Origin: CAMCHP01 sp036835325
Lineage (GTDB): Bacteria; Bacteroidota; Bacteroidia; Flavobacteriales_D; Sanyastnellaceae
Direction of reading: 5' to 3'
Length of the DNA stretch: 64,000 nt
NCBI GenBank assembly: GCA_036835325.1
Contig: DAITMF010000004.1
Coordinates: 31,248-95,247, forward strand
In this document: one piece after another, positions 9,727-19,159 of the stretch
How positions within the stretch are numbered: position 1 is the stretch's first letter
Layout of the letters: every line of letters begins with the position of its first letter
The notes under the pieces: model-generated
Seen by the model: only the letters and a program-made list of their open reading frames with translations
Database searches by the model: none
Told to the model about the DNA's origin: nothing
Translations under genes and position numbers: made by a program

Positions 9727-10983
9727 TTAGATGTGCAATTCTTTACTTTCCTGCAGGAATGGATGGTTCTTCGCTACCAACGGTGCCTTGCTCAATGCGT
9801 TGAACGTTGTGTAAACGAACAAGCCAAGGAAGCCGAGGAACATACCAACCTCCATCCACCCGAAATGGTTGTGGTCGTGCATGGTTCCGGGTATAACAAG
9901 CAGGTAAACATCCACGAAGTGACCAACAAAAATCAAAAGGGCTACAGGAATAATGAACGCCGGATTACGTTTCGCATCGCGGGCGATGAGGACGTAGAAC
10001 GGTACGGCGAAGTTGATGAAGAACATCACTACAAGTGGAATACCGTAGCTGCCTTCAAAACGCTTCACAAAGTAGGTTACTTCTTCAGGGATGTTCGAGT
10101 ACCAAATCAGCATGAACTGGCTGAACCACAGGTATGCCCACAGCATTGAGATGGCAAACATCCATTTCGCCAAATCGTGCACGTGGCTGTCGCTCAGGTT
10201 TGGGAAGTACCCTTTTGTGCGCATCCACAACAAGCTGAGAAGCGCGAAAATCATGGTGCTCACCCACATTCCGGAAAATACGTACCAGCCGTAGAGGGTG
10301 CTGAACCAGTGGGTATCGATTGACATGAGCCAGTCCCAAGAAAGGGTTGAACTGAACACAGCAAAGAACACCAAGAACAAAGCACTGCGGCGGTACTGAA
10401 GGTAGTGCAAGCGTGTGCCGCCATCTTGGTCTTCTTGAAGCGACCATTTGCGGAACAAGCGTGCGAAAATGAGGAAGGTTGCCAAGTACACAATCGTGCG
10501 CAACCAGAAGAAAGCTCCATTAAAGAAGGCCGCTTTGTTGGCGATAATGTAGTCGTAGTTCGGATTAGCCACTGCGCCGGCCTCGAGGGTGTCGACGTAA
10601 CGAACGGTATCGCCTTCTTGCACCATGAACTCATGGTAGAGGGTGCTATCCATCCAGTGGTAGATGTGGTGCAAATGCAGTTGGCCTGCGACAAGCACGA
10701 TCACAATCACAGCAGCACCTATGGGTAAGTAAGCGAACATCGCTTCGAAAAAGCGTTTGATGTAGGCAGACCACCCCACCTCGGCGGCGTACTGCAACGC
10801 GTAAAAAAAGAGCGCTCCGAGAGCAACGGCGAAATAGAAAAAGCCGTTGACGAGCAGGTTTGACCACCAACGCTGATGGTGTGCGCTGGTATCGGTCAGA
10901 AAACCACCAACAAGGGCTACAAGGCCAATGCCCATTAGCACGATCGATGCGGTTTTAAGCTTTCCTTCAAACTTGAATTCCAT
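9727..10983 (-). CDS. actF: Alternative complex III membrane subunit ActF (NrfD-like)
   Basis: Multi-pass quinol:cytochrome c oxidoreductase subunit, about 10 membrane helices. ATG 10983 (MEFKFEGKLKTASIVLMG) is preferred; a longer frame would need TTG at 11007. Aromatic-rich helices (SAHHQRWWSNLLVNGFFYF, MLIWYSNIPEEVTYF) match the ActF family, the paralogue of ActC that forms the second integral half of the complex. ActF is thought to take part in quinol binding or proton movement. It lies between actE and ctaC, each within 40 bp. The gene order actA-F followed by oxidase subunits supports an ACIII-oxidase supercomplex, known in Flavobacterium. Confidence 0.93.
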   Translation of the reverse strand: MEFKFEGKLKTASIVLMGIGLVALVGGFLTDTSAHHQRWWSNLLVNGFFYFAVALGALFFYALQYAAEVGWSAYIKRFFEAMFAYLPIGAAVIVIVLVAGQLHLHHIYHWMDSTLYHEFMVQEGDTVRYVDTLEAGAVANPNYDYIIANKAAFFNGAFFWLRTIVYLATFLIFARLFRKWSLQEDQDGGTRLHYLQYRRSALFLVFFAVFSSTLSWDWLMSIDTHWFSTLYGWYVFSGMWVSTMIFALLSLLWMRTKGYFPNLSDSHVHDLAKWMFAISMLWAYLWFSQFMLIWYSNIPEEVTYFVKRFEGSYGIPLVVMFFINFAVPFYVLIARDAKRNPAFIIPVALLIFVGHFVDVYLLVIPGTMHDHNHFGWMEVGMFLGFLGLFVYTTFNALSKAPLVAKNHPFLQESKELHI

Positions 10984-11022
10984 GGTATCGGATTTCTGTG
11001 TTTTCAATCAATTCGTTGGCGA

Positions 11023-11712
11023 TTAACCTTCGGCTCCATCGGTTGCCGGGGCTTGTTCAGCCTCGGGTTGTGATGCCTTCAGGTTACCATTTTCATCAAA
11101 CTCAGGCATCTTGCCGCCGTTTTGAAGCACTTGCACGTACTGTATAACCTGCCAGCGTTCTTTCTGACTCATTTGTGATGCGTGCGACCCCATCAAACCT
11201 TTACCGTAGTGGATGGAGTGGAACATCTTCCCTTCCTCAAGGTCTTTCAGCTTACCTGTGTAATCAGGAATACCTTCAATGTGACCGTTCTTAGAGATTG
11301 CACCATCGCCCTTCCCTTTCTCACCATGGCAGTGAATGCACATGATTTGGTAGAGTTCTTTGCCATTCTCAACGTTCTCTTTGGTGAAAGGAAGCGGTGA
11401 TTTCAATACTACAGAAGCTTCGTAGCCTTCCACTGTGTTTGGATGTGGGTATGGCATGTTGAAAATCATGTCAGACCCGGCGAATGCTATCGTACCAGGA
11501 ACCGGCTTGCGCGCTGAAATTCGTCCGTTCAACGAATCGTACTGCGCTTGGCCAAAATGGTAGGTATCCATTCCGTAGTCAACGTACGCCTCAATGGCCG
11601 GACTCCGGTACATGTCAGGCATGTACTCCACACCCGGGCTGTTTGGGTCGGTTACACACGACCCCAAGAGGACGGTGAATGCGGTGAAAACAATGGTATT
11701 TCTGATGAACAT
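11023..11712 (-). CDS. actE: Alternative complex III monohaem cytochrome c ActE
   Basis: A 229-residue lipoprotein: signal peptide MFIRNTIVFTAFTVLLGSC with a lipobox cysteine, then YMPDMYRSPAIEAYVDYGMD, typical of ActE in Bacteroidota. One haem c site, CIHCHGEKGKGDG, with a later Met (KGLMGSHASQM) as candidate axial ligand. It is expected on the periplasmic face, moving electrons from ActA toward the oxidase or a soluble cytochrome. The low-complexity Ala/Glu/Pro C-terminal tail is not part of the domain. It follows actD by 11 bp. Confidence 0.93.
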   Translation of the reverse strand: MFIRNTIVFTAFTVLLGSCVTDPNSPGVEYMPDMYRSPAIEAYVDYGMDTYHFGQAQYDSLNGRISARKPVPGTIAFAGSDMIFNMPYPHPNTVEGYEASVVLKSPLPFTKENVENGKELYQIMCIHCHGEKGKGDGAISKNGHIEGIPDYTGKLKDLEEGKMFHSIHYGKGLMGSHASQMSQKERWQVIQYVQVLQNGGKMPEFDENGNLKASQPEAEQAPATDGAEG

Positions 11713-11723
11713 GGCGTGTTCGA

Positions 11724-12260
11724 TTATTCGTAATCCTTAATGCTCAATTCAATGAGCGGCGTTTCTTTCACGATAGCTTCGATGGTCTCGGCGTCTTTAC
11801 CGTGGTTCTGATCAGTAGTGATTTCAACCACAAACTTGTCGTCGGTTGTGCGTGGATCAGGGTTCGTGGCCGGCATTCCGGGAAGTGTTCCGTTGCGCAA
11901 CAAGTAGGTCAACACCATTCCGTGGGCGCCACACAGTACACTGAACTCGAAGGTCACAGGCACAAATGCCGGGAGGTTCTCCCACAACGAAAAGCTTGGT
12001 TTACCACCAATGTTCATCGGCCAATCGTAGATCATGAAGTACCACATACCAAGCAATGCCAGTGCAGTACCGGTTGAAGCATACATGAATGAAGCAATGG
12101 CCAAACGGGTGCGCTTAATGCCAATGATAGGGTCAAGACCGTGTACAGGGAAAGGTGAGTACACCTCCTTAACACGCAAACCTTTTGAAACGAGATGCTC
12201 GCACGCGTGCAACAGCGTGTCGTCATCGTCGTACATCACATGAAAAACTTTCTTGCTCAT
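11724..12260 (-). CDS. actD: Alternative complex III membrane subunit ActD (DUF3341)
   Basis: A 178-residue protein with a cytoplasmic ferredoxin-like N-terminal part (FHVMYDDDDTLLHACEHL, VKEVYSPFPVHGLDPIIGIK) and two membrane helices at about 60-80 and 100-125, the DUF3341 pattern. ActD is a small integral subunit packed against ActC and ActF. The YSPFP-HG motif is the conserved family signature. Spacing to actC is 12 bp and to actE 11 bp, so it belongs to the same transcript. Confidence 0.93.
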   Translation of the reverse strand: MSKKVFHVMYDDDDTLLHACEHLVSKGLRVKEVYSPFPVHGLDPIIGIKRTRLAIASFMYASTGTALALLGMWYFMIYDWPMNIGGKPSFSLWENLPAFVPVTFEFSVLCGAHGMVLTYLLRNGTLPGMPATNPDPRTTDDKFVVEITTDQNHGKDAETIEAIVKETPLIELSIKDYE

Positions 12261-12272
12261 GGTCGTCGGACC

Positions 12273-13661
12273 TTAGTGGTTATCAGAGTGATCTTTTTTC
12301 TTCTTGAAGTTCTCACCACTTGACTTGAGAATGGTCTTCAACTCATTCAATGCCAATACCGGGAAGAAACGGGCAAACAACAGGAACAGGGTAAAGAAAA
12401 TGCCCAAGGTTCCGATGAAGATGCCAATGTCAATTGATGTTGCGTGGAACTCGCCCCATGATGATGGGTTGTAGTCGCGGTGAATCGAAGTAACAATGAT
12501 TACGTAACGCTCGAACCACATACCGATGTTCACCACAATTGACATTGCGAAGGTAAACATGAGGTTACGGCGCCATTTCTTCACCCAGAACAGCTGAGGA
12601 GAAATCACGTTGCAGGTCATCATAATCCAGTATGACCAGCTGTACGGACCTGAAAAGCGGTTGATGAACGCGTACGATTCGTATTCAACACCTGAGTACC
12701 AGCTGATGAACAACTCGGTCAAGTAGGCTACACCTACAATCGAACCGGTCACGATAATTACGATGTTCATGTACTCAACGTGGCGTACGTGAATGTAGTT
12801 CTCCAAACGCATGGCTTTTCGCATGATCAACAGCAGCGTTTGCACCATCGCGAAGCCCGAGAACACTGCTCCCGAAACGAAGTACGGAGGGAAAATCGTT
12901 GTGTGCCATCCCGGAATCACCGACGTGGCAAAGTCCATCGATACAATCGAGTGAACCGAGAATACAAGCGGAGTAGCAATGCCTGCGAGTACGAGCGACA
13001 CCTCCTCAAAGCGTGTCCAGTTTTTCGCCTTACCTGACCAACCAAAGGCCAAGATGCCATAGATTTTCTTTGGCAAAGGCTTCACCATACGGTCACGGAT
13101 GGTGGCGAAGTCAGGAATCAAACCGATGTACCAAAACACCAGCGATACACTGAAGTAGGTTGAGATCGCAAATACGTCCCACAGAAGAGGTGAGTTGAAG
13201 TTTACCCACAGCGAACCAAACTGGTTTGGCAAGGGTAGAACCCAGTACGATACCCAAATACGTCCCATGTGAATACCTGGGAACACCGCGGCCATCATAA
13301 CCGCGAAGATGGTCATCGCTTCGGCTGAACGGTTAATCGCCATCCGCCATTTCTGACGGAACAGCAACAACACCGCTGAAATCAGGGTACCGGCGTGACC
13401 AATACCTACCCACCAAACGAAGTTGGTAATGTCCCATGCCCAGCCTACGGTTTTGTTCAATCCCCAGGCGCCGATACCGGTGCCGATAAGGTAAAGAATG
13501 CACCCTACACCGTAAAAGGCGATGAGGCCTGCGATGGTAATCATGAGTTTCCACGCGCGCGGCGCCGGTCCCTCGATGGGCCCTACCACATCGTTGGTGA
13601 TGTCTTTGTACGACTTGTCACCAAGAATTAGGGGCTCTCTGATTGCTGCTTCCTTCTGCAT
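12273..13661 (-). CDS. actC: Alternative complex III membrane subunit ActC (NrfD/PsrC-like)
   Basis: A 462-residue, about 10-helix quinol-oxidising membrane subunit. It starts with a soluble segment (EPLILGDKSYKDITNDVVGP), then helices with family residues such as WWVGIGHAGTLISAVLLLFRQKWR and VFPGIHMGRIWVSYWVLPLP. ActC anchors the iron-sulfur part of ActB and houses a quinol site near the periplasmic side. The protein ends with a Lys/His-rich tail (SGENFKKKKDHSDNH). It follows actB by 11 bp. Confidence 0.95.
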   Translation of the reverse strand: MQKEAAIREPLILGDKSYKDITNDVVGPIEGPAPRAWKLMITIAGLIAFYGVGCILYLIGTGIGAWGLNKTVGWAWDITNFVWWVGIGHAGTLISAVLLLFRQKWRMAINRSAEAMTIFAVMMAAVFPGIHMGRIWVSYWVLPLPNQFGSLWVNFNSPLLWDVFAISTYFSVSLVFWYIGLIPDFATIRDRMVKPLPKKIYGILAFGWSGKAKNWTRFEEVSLVLAGIATPLVFSVHSIVSMDFATSVIPGWHTTIFPPYFVSGAVFSGFAMVQTLLLIMRKAMRLENYIHVRHVEYMNIVIIVTGSIVGVAYLTELFISWYSGVEYESYAFINRFSGPYSWSYWIMMTCNVISPQLFWVKKWRRNLMFTFAMSIVVNIGMWFERYVIIVTSIHRDYNPSSWGEFHATSIDIGIFIGTLGIFFTLFLLFARFFPVLALNELKTILKSSGENFKKKKDHSDNH

Positions 13662-13672
13662 TGCTGCTTGGT

Positions 13673-16600
13673 TTATGCTTGCTGATCTTCTGTGTTACGC
13701 ACCTTCACCATGTAGTAGATGTTCGGTTGAACACCGATTTCTTCAAGGGCATGGTACGAGCGGTTGTTTTCTGAAATGCTCTTCACGGCACTTCCTTTAT
13801 CGTTCAGGTCACCGAAACGGATGGCGCCCATTGCACAGGCCTCTGAACAGGCAGTCTGAACTTCTCCATCTTTTACCGGACGGCCGTCTTTCTTGGCGTT
13901 CAGTTTGCCCTCTTGAATGCGGCCTACACACATGCTGCATTTCTCCATCACACCGCGTGAACGTACAGTCACGTCAGGGTTCAGTACCATGCGGGTCAGC
14001 ATATCTTGAGCCGGGTTCACATTCTTGAACTTGTCGTAGCCCAAGTAGTTGAACCAGTTGAAGCGACGCACTTTGTACGGACAGTTGTTCGCACAATAGC
14101 GGGTTCCGATGCAACGGTTGTAGGTCATTTGGTTGAGACCCTCATTGCTATGGGTTGTAGCAGCTACCGGACAAACCGTTTCACACGGTGCGTGGTTGCA
14201 GTGCTGACACATCATCGGCATGTGAACCGTTTGTGGGTTCTCTGCCGGGTCTTCCATCAAGCCGTACGTCTCGATTACGCCTTTGCCTTCTTCTTTGCCG
14301 CGCTCTTGGCTCCAGTCAGAAGAGTAGAAGCGGTCAATGCGCAGCCAGTGCATGTCGCGGTGACGAAGTACTTCGTCTTTGCCAACAACAGGCACGTTGT
14401 TCTCGAGGTGGCAAGCCGTAACGCATGCGCCGCATCCAAGACATGCGCTTAGGTCAATGGTCATGCCCCAACGATGGCCAACGCCCTCTACAGGGTGCTC
14501 ATGCCAGAGGTCAAACTCGCGGATGGATTTCTTGTCACGTGCATCAATTACACCGTCTCCGTTCACATCTTCGTGCACGGCCAAGCGGTGCGCCTTGTTC
14601 CACGATGCATCGCCCTTCTTTTTGCCTTTTTCGGCAACGAAGGCGCCCAAGGTGGTTTCTTTCACTACCGATTCACGCCCCATGTAGGTGTGCTGCATCT
14701 GCGTAGTGGCAAGCGCGTAAGTTTTAGTGATAGCCTCAACCTGTACGTCGAGGTTCAAGAATTCAGGGTAACCGTTAACGAGGGTAGCAAAACCGTAAAC
14801 GTTCTGACCTACCGGCATTGCATTGCCGTTCTCGTCAAAGATATGTGCTCCATTCTCACCTGTTTGGTAAGCCGCTTTGCCGATGCGCTCGTTGCCGGCA
14901 CCTCGTCCGTAACCTACCGCAATACCAATGGTACCGCGTTTTTGACCGGGTTGAGGGTACACAGGCAACTCAACTGAACGCCCGTTGGCAGTCACCTTTA
15001 CCATGCTGGCAGGGTCACGTTGAGCAATGTAGGTGTTCAAACCGAGCTCTTCCATATCGGCCTTGGCCATGGTGATGTAGTTGTCCCACGTCACTTTGGT
15101 TACCGGGTCAGGAAGCTCATGCAACCAAGGGTTTGCAATTTGATCGCCGTTTCCGATACCTGTTTTCTGGTACAGGGCGAGCTGCCAATTGCCTCCGCTT
15201 GTTTTACTCACTTTGGCTACGGCATCCGCAACATCAAGGGAGGGTGCTGCCGTGTTTTCGCCTTCGGCGGATGAGGACGCTACTGCCATAGTAGAAGCCC
15301 CGGTTGCCATAAATCCGTTGTGAAGCGCCTCGTTCCATGCTACATCGGTGTACATCATGTCAGCCGTGTAGGCTGAATTGTACGTTTGACGCATGAAACT
15401 GTAGTAATCGCTTTCAATACCCGCCCACTTCAGCAAACTCTCCTGCGCTTGACGCGTCTTGAAGAGTGCTGTGATGGTAGGTTGCACCAAGTCAACTCGT
15501 CCATCAACCAAAGAAAGATCATTCCACGACTCGAGGTAGTGGTTGTCAGGACAAATTACAGTGCAGCGGCTTGCTGTTTCATCAGCGAAAATGCTGAAGG
15601 CAACGCTCATTTTAACTTTCTCAATGCCCGCAGCGAACTCATCGCGGTTGTACCACGAGTAGCCGGGGTTTGTGCCATAAACAATCAAGGCATCAACTTT
15701 GCCACCGTTCATGTCGCGAACGAGCTCGGCCATGGCCTTATCATCGCCTTTGAACAGATTGATTTGACGATCGATATCAATGGTTTTGCCATAGTTGCCC
15801 AAGGCAGCGTTGATTGCACCAACGATGCGCTGCACGTCAGGGTCGTTGCTTCCTGACACCACGATAGATGCACCGCGGCTATCGCGAAGCGACTTAACTG
15901 CATTGTTGAGTGCGAGTTCGCTTACGCCATCCACCGCAGGTGCAGACCCATTGCTAACGCCTGCCAACAACGCTGCAAGCACCTTACCGTACTGGTCGGG
16001 CTTAATTGCCACACGCGTGTCGGCATTGGTTCCGGTCATCGACATGTTGGTCTCAAACTGGAAGTGGCGCGACATCCATTCGCCTTCGGGCTTGCGGCGC
16101 GAAGCGTAATCAGACGCAAAATGGTTTCCGGTCAACCATGTTGACAAGAAGTCAGCACCAACGCTAACGATGGTTTTCGCCTCAGCGAAATGGTAGTTTG
16201 GAATGGCTGCCTTGCCAAAAAGTTGGCGGTGCGCCTCGCGAATACCGCTGTACGAAACGGCATCGTATTGAATGTGACGCGCATTGTAACGTGCTGTGAA
16301 GGCATCGATTGCGCGTTGTGTTGACGTACTGGCAATGGTGTTGCTCAAGACAACCACATTCTGTGCATTCTCCAATCCGGCCATTACACGTGCATCAGCC
16401 GTTGACCAGTCAGAGGCCTGCTTGTCAACCATCGGGCCTTCCAAGCGAGCGCTGTCGTACAAACCGAGCACTGAGGCATTGATTTGTGCATTCAACGCAC
16501 CGGCTTTGATACCGTGTTGGGTGTTCGGCTTAATGAAGATCGGACGACCTTCGCGGGTTTTCACGAGAACGCTTCCGTAGTTGTTACCGTCGTAGTAGGC

Positions 16601-16888
16601 GGTGGCGTAGTAATTCGCGATACCCGGAGTGATTTCTTCGGGCTTATTAACGTACGGAATTGACTTAATGACCGGTGTTTCGCATGCCGCCAGCGTAGCC
16701 GCAGTGATGCTGAAACCCATGAACTTCAGGAAGTCGCGACGTCCGGTGCTGCTTTCCTTCAGTTGATCATCGGCCAAAAACTCATCGACGCTCTGTTGCG
16801 CCGGGAATTCTTCCTTCAGGAGTTCTTTGTACTCCGGGGTTTCGTTGAGTTCCTCGAGGCCTGCCCAGTAACGCTTGGTGTTATTCAT
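13673..16888 (-). CDS. actB: Alternative complex III ActB, molybdopterin-like plus four-cluster iron-sulfur protein
   Basis: A 1071-residue peripheral subunit on the periplasmic face. ATG 16888 (MNNTKRYWAGLEELNETPEY) is chosen; a start at 16942 would overlap actA. A twin-arginine-type signal (RRDFLKFMGFSITAATLAAC) also resembles a lipobox. Residues about 70-750 form the molybdopterin-oxidoreductase-like fold, which in ACIII holds no Mo cofactor. The C-terminal third has cysteine groups for FeS clusters: CLGCGACVTACHLENNVP, CQHCNHAPCETVCP, CIGTRYCANNCPYKVRRFNW, and CSMCVGRIQ with CSEACAMGAI. Electrons from quinol pass through these to the ActA haems. It is second in the operon. Confidence 0.95.
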   Translation of the reverse strand: MNNTKRYWAGLEELNETPEYKELLKEEFPAQQSVDEFLADDQLKESSTGRRDFLKFMGFSITAATLAACETPVIKSIPYVNKPEEITPGIANYYATAYYDGNNYGSVLVKTREGRPIFIKPNTQHGIKAGALNAQINASVLGLYDSARLEGPMVDKQASDWSTADARVMAGLENAQNVVVLSNTIASTSTQRAIDAFTARYNARHIQYDAVSYSGIREAHRQLFGKAAIPNYHFAEAKTIVSVGADFLSTWLTGNHFASDYASRRKPEGEWMSRHFQFETNMSMTGTNADTRVAIKPDQYGKVLAALLAGVSNGSAPAVDGVSELALNNAVKSLRDSRGASIVVSGSNDPDVQRIVGAINAALGNYGKTIDIDRQINLFKGDDKAMAELVRDMNGGKVDALIVYGTNPGYSWYNRDEFAAGIEKVKMSVAFSIFADETASRCTVICPDNHYLESWNDLSLVDGRVDLVQPTITALFKTRQAQESLLKWAGIESDYYSFMRQTYNSAYTADMMYTDVAWNEALHNGFMATGASTMAVASSSAEGENTAAPSLDVADAVAKVSKTSGGNWQLALYQKTGIGNGDQIANPWLHELPDPVTKVTWDNYITMAKADMEELGLNTYIAQRDPASMVKVTANGRSVELPVYPQPGQKRGTIGIAVGYGRGAGNERIGKAAYQTGENGAHIFDENGNAMPVGQNVYGFATLVNGYPEFLNLDVQVEAITKTYALATTQMQHTYMGRESVVKETTLGAFVAEKGKKKGDASWNKAHRLAVHEDVNGDGVIDARDKKSIREFDLWHEHPVEGVGHRWGMTIDLSACLGCGACVTACHLENNVPVVGKDEVLRHRDMHWLRIDRFYSSDWSQERGKEEGKGVIETYGLMEDPAENPQTVHMPMMCQHCNHAPCETVCPVAATTHSNEGLNQMTYNRCIGTRYCANNCPYKVRRFNWFNYLGYDKFKNVNPAQDMLTRMVLNPDVTVRSRGVMEKCSMCVGRIQEGKLNAKKDGRPVKDGEVQTACSEACAMGAIRFGDLNDKGSAVKSISENNRSYHALEEIGVQPNIYYMVKVRNTEDQQA

Positions 16889-16907
16889 GGTAGCTGAATT
16901 CGTGGTA

Positions 16908-18299
16908 TTAGTAGTGGCACTTAGAGCATTCCCATCCGCCAAGGTCTTTGACGGTTACGCTTTCATCTTCGATGTAGCGGCGGAGCTCTTCGTTTCCGCG
17001 AATCGATTCTTTGAGTCGGTTGTGAACTTCTTCGTAGTACCCGCTGCTTGCAAGGTCAATGGATGCCTTGTTGTGGCACTCAATGCACCAGCCCATGGTA
17101 AGGGTTGGTTTGCTCAGCTCGATCAAGCCCGGGTAATCGTTCACCAATCGGTTGATGTCTTCCACGGGTGTAAGGCGGCCTCCTTTGTAGGTCGCAACAT
17201 CGCCGTGGCAGTTTTGGCACTCTAGACCGGCAACGGTTACGTGCTGTGAGTGGTTGAAGTAAACGTGGTCAGGGAGGTTGTGCACCTTGTTCCACTTGAT
17301 TGGCTTCTCTTCGTAGTTCTCGATGTACTGACCGGTTTCAGGATTGAAACCAATGGCCTCGTAGATCTTACCGAGTTCTTTTTCACCCCAGCGGCTACCG
17401 TTCTTGATGCCCTTGTGGCAGTTCATGCACACGTTTGCCGAAGGAATACCGGCGTGTTTTGAATCGGCTGCTGAGCTGTGGCAGTACTGACAATCAACTT
17501 CGTTTTCACACACGTGAATCGAGTGCCAGAATTTAATCGGTTGCTCAGGCTCGTAGCCTTGGTAAGTACCAACGTCCATCGCGGTTTGGTAAGCCACAAC
17601 AGCGCCGTACGCCACAACGAACAAACCGATAATGGAAACCATTACAATGTTCTTCCAAGCCCAACCGCGAAGTGATTCCCAGTAGGTTTGCGGTGCCAAT
17701 GGCGTTTTGCCTTCGCTTTCGCGGTGCGCGTTGGTCAACGAGCGCTTTACGCTGCTTGCTGAAGCGGCGATGATGATGAACAAAACGAGCAGAATCAAGA
17801 ACCATAGGCTCGCTGAACTGCTCTTGTCTTCAGGGTAAATCTCGTCGTAGGTCTGACACTCGTTGCCAGCAACTGTTGTTGCAGCCGCGCCACCTCCTGG
17901 AGGGTTTTGTACGTACGCCATGATGTCGGCGACATCAGCGGCGCTAACGGCCTGGGCAGACATCCATCCATACACCGGAACGTAACGCTCAACGAGCGAT
18001 TTGATGTAAGGGTCTCCTGACTCAGCCGCCTTTTGGGGGTTCTGAATCCAGAGCACCAACAACTCCTCGCTGGCAGTCCACCGATCAGCAATACCTGCAA
18101 GACCCGGACCCGCCAGAACCTCGTTGGTAATCTTGTGACAGGCAGCACAGTTGGCCTTAAAGGTTTGCTCACCCTTAACAGGGTCGCCCGAATCCCAAAC
18201 GCCTGCAGTGAGCGTGGTGGTCAGGAACATGGCCATGAGAAAACTCAGTATTCTCGATGGTTTCAGGGCCGAAAGCGGCTTAGCAGAAAGATGGGTCAT
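16908..18299 (-). CDS. actA: Alternative complex III multihaem cytochrome c ActA
   Basis: First gene of the respiratory operon, 463 residues from ATG 18299; in-frame ATGs at 18329 and 18359 would place the start at or upstream of the predicted transcription start. Signal peptide MTHLSAKPLSALKPSRILSF and following hydrophobic stretch, then an N-terminal monohaem domain (FKANCAACHK, GPGLAGIADRW), a membrane helix (SLWFLILLVLFIIIAASA), a second helix, and a pentahaem domain with CQYCH, CMNCH, CQNCH, CIECH and terminal CSKCH. Six haem sites in all, the arrangement usual in Bacteroidota ActA. It accepts electrons from ActB clusters in the periplasm. Confidence 0.95.
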   Translation of the reverse strand: MTHLSAKPLSALKPSRILSFLMAMFLTTTLTAGVWDSGDPVKGEQTFKANCAACHKITNEVLAGPGLAGIADRWTASEELLVLWIQNPQKAAESGDPYIKSLVERYVPVYGWMSAQAVSAADVADIMAYVQNPPGGGAAATTVAGNECQTYDEIYPEDKSSSASLWFLILLVLFIIIAASASSVKRSLTNAHRESEGKTPLAPQTYWESLRGWAWKNIVMVSIIGLFVVAYGAVVAYQTAMDVGTYQGYEPEQPIKFWHSIHVCENEVDCQYCHSSAADSKHAGIPSANVCMNCHKGIKNGSRWGEKELGKIYEAIGFNPETGQYIENYEEKPIKWNKVHNLPDHVYFNHSQHVTVAGLECQNCHGDVATYKGGRLTPVEDINRLVNDYPGLIELSKPTLTMGWCIECHNKASIDLASSGYYEEVHNRLKESIRGNEELRRYIEDESVTVKDLGGWECSKCHY

Positions 18300-18337
18300 C
18301 TCGCGTTTTTTACGGATCTGATCGTACATATTGACGG

Positions 18338-18345
18338 CAAATTTA
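18338..18345 (-). promoter_or_regulatory. -7 box of the act-cta operon
   Basis: Minus-strand TAAATTTG matches the Bacteroidota -7 consensus TAnnTTTG and lies 38 nt before the chosen actA ATG. No TTG at the ideal distance is seen. A short imperfect dyad (ATGACAATTTTGTGACA) sits upstream at about 18375-18391 and could bind a regulator, but that is speculative. Confidence 0.6.
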
Positions 18346-18536
18346 TGCCATTTTAACATTGAGATTTGGGGGCTATGACAATTTTGTGACAGTTGCTGTT
18401 AATTTAAAATGATTCTAAGTTAGCCCTAAAACTCAACGCTAGCGGGCACTTCTGACACTCAGTACATTGAACAATTGCCAACAGCCCCGCGTTGACTCCG
18501 GGGTACCTTTGGCACGATTGGTGGTATGAATTCGTT

Positions 18537-18544
18537 TAGTTTTG
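18537..18544 (+). promoter_or_regulatory. -7 box of the SPOR protein gene
   Basis: TAGTTTTG matches TAnnTTTG, with a TTG at 18518-18520 (16-bp gap). It ends only 7 nt before the ATG at 18552, so the mRNA would be nearly leaderless. Confidence 0.6.
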
Positions 18545-18551
18545 CAGTACC

Positions 18552-19124
18552 ATGAAGAGAACCGTTCGCACAATACGCACAATCGCACTGTCATTGCTCT
18601 TGTTTTCGTCGCTTGCAGCCTCTGCACAAGACGATAATTGGTGGCGCAAATTGTTCCGCAAAGACACGGTTGAGGAGCAAACCCTCCCGAGCACCTCTCC
18701 GGTTGACTCACCTGAAGTCACCGCACCGGCCTTGCCTCCTGAGCAGTACCCGAAAGTCACTGACACCGTCAAAACAGCCGGTGCCAGCGGGTTGATTGTA
18801 CGCAATGAGCCTCAGCGTTTGGCGATGCTCGACAGTTTGTACCGTGAAGATCCTCCTGAGATCAGTGGCTTCCGTATACAGGTGTTCTTCGGCAACCTTC
18901 AGCAGGCCCGTGAAGTGCGCAAAACCTTCATGGAGCTCAATCGCGAGGTGCCCTGTTACCTCATCCAGAACCCGCCGAGTTTTGCGGTGCAAATTGGCAA
19001 CTACCGCACCCAACTCGATGCTTACCGTGAAGCGCGTGAATACAAGGCAGCGTATCCCGGTGCCATCGTTGTTCCGGCGCGCATTGAACCTCCTCAAAAC
19101 AAAAAAACAGGCGGTAAGCTATAA
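18552..19124 (+). CDS. SPOR domain-containing secreted protein
   Basis: A 190-residue protein with signal peptide MKRTVRTIRTIALSLLLF...ASAQ, a Pro/Thr-rich linker, and a C-terminal domain at about residues 100-185 (GFRIQVFFGNLQQAREVRKT, CYLIQNPPSFAVQIGNYRTQ, AYPGAIVVPARI) with the SPOR pattern. SPOR domains bind peptidoglycan glycan strands lacking stem peptides, so a periplasmic, cell-wall-linked role is inferred. It stands alone between divergent actA and convergent infB; its last codons overlap the infB terminator hairpin. Confidence 0.8.
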   Translation: MKRTVRTIRTIALSLLLFSSLAASAQDDNWWRKLFRKDTVEEQTLPSTSPVDSPEVTAPALPPEQYPKVTDTVKTAGASGLIVRNEPQRLAMLDSLYREDPPEISGFRIQVFFGNLQQAREVRKTFMELNREVPCYLIQNPPSFAVQIGNYRTQLDAYREAREYKAAYPGAIVVPARIEPPQNKKTGGKL

Positions 19125-19136
19125 GCCTACCGCCTG
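19101..19136 (-). terminator. Intrinsic terminator of rimP-nusA-infB
   Basis: Perfect 9-bp inverted repeat, CAGGCGGTA at 19108-19116 and TACCGCCTG at 19128-19136, followed on the minus strand by seven T. It lies about 24 bp after the infB stop and overlaps the 3' coding end of the SPOR gene. No T run follows on the plus strand, so it mainly serves infB. Confidence 0.85.
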
Positions 19137-19159
19137 AATTCTTGGTCACTCGAACGGGT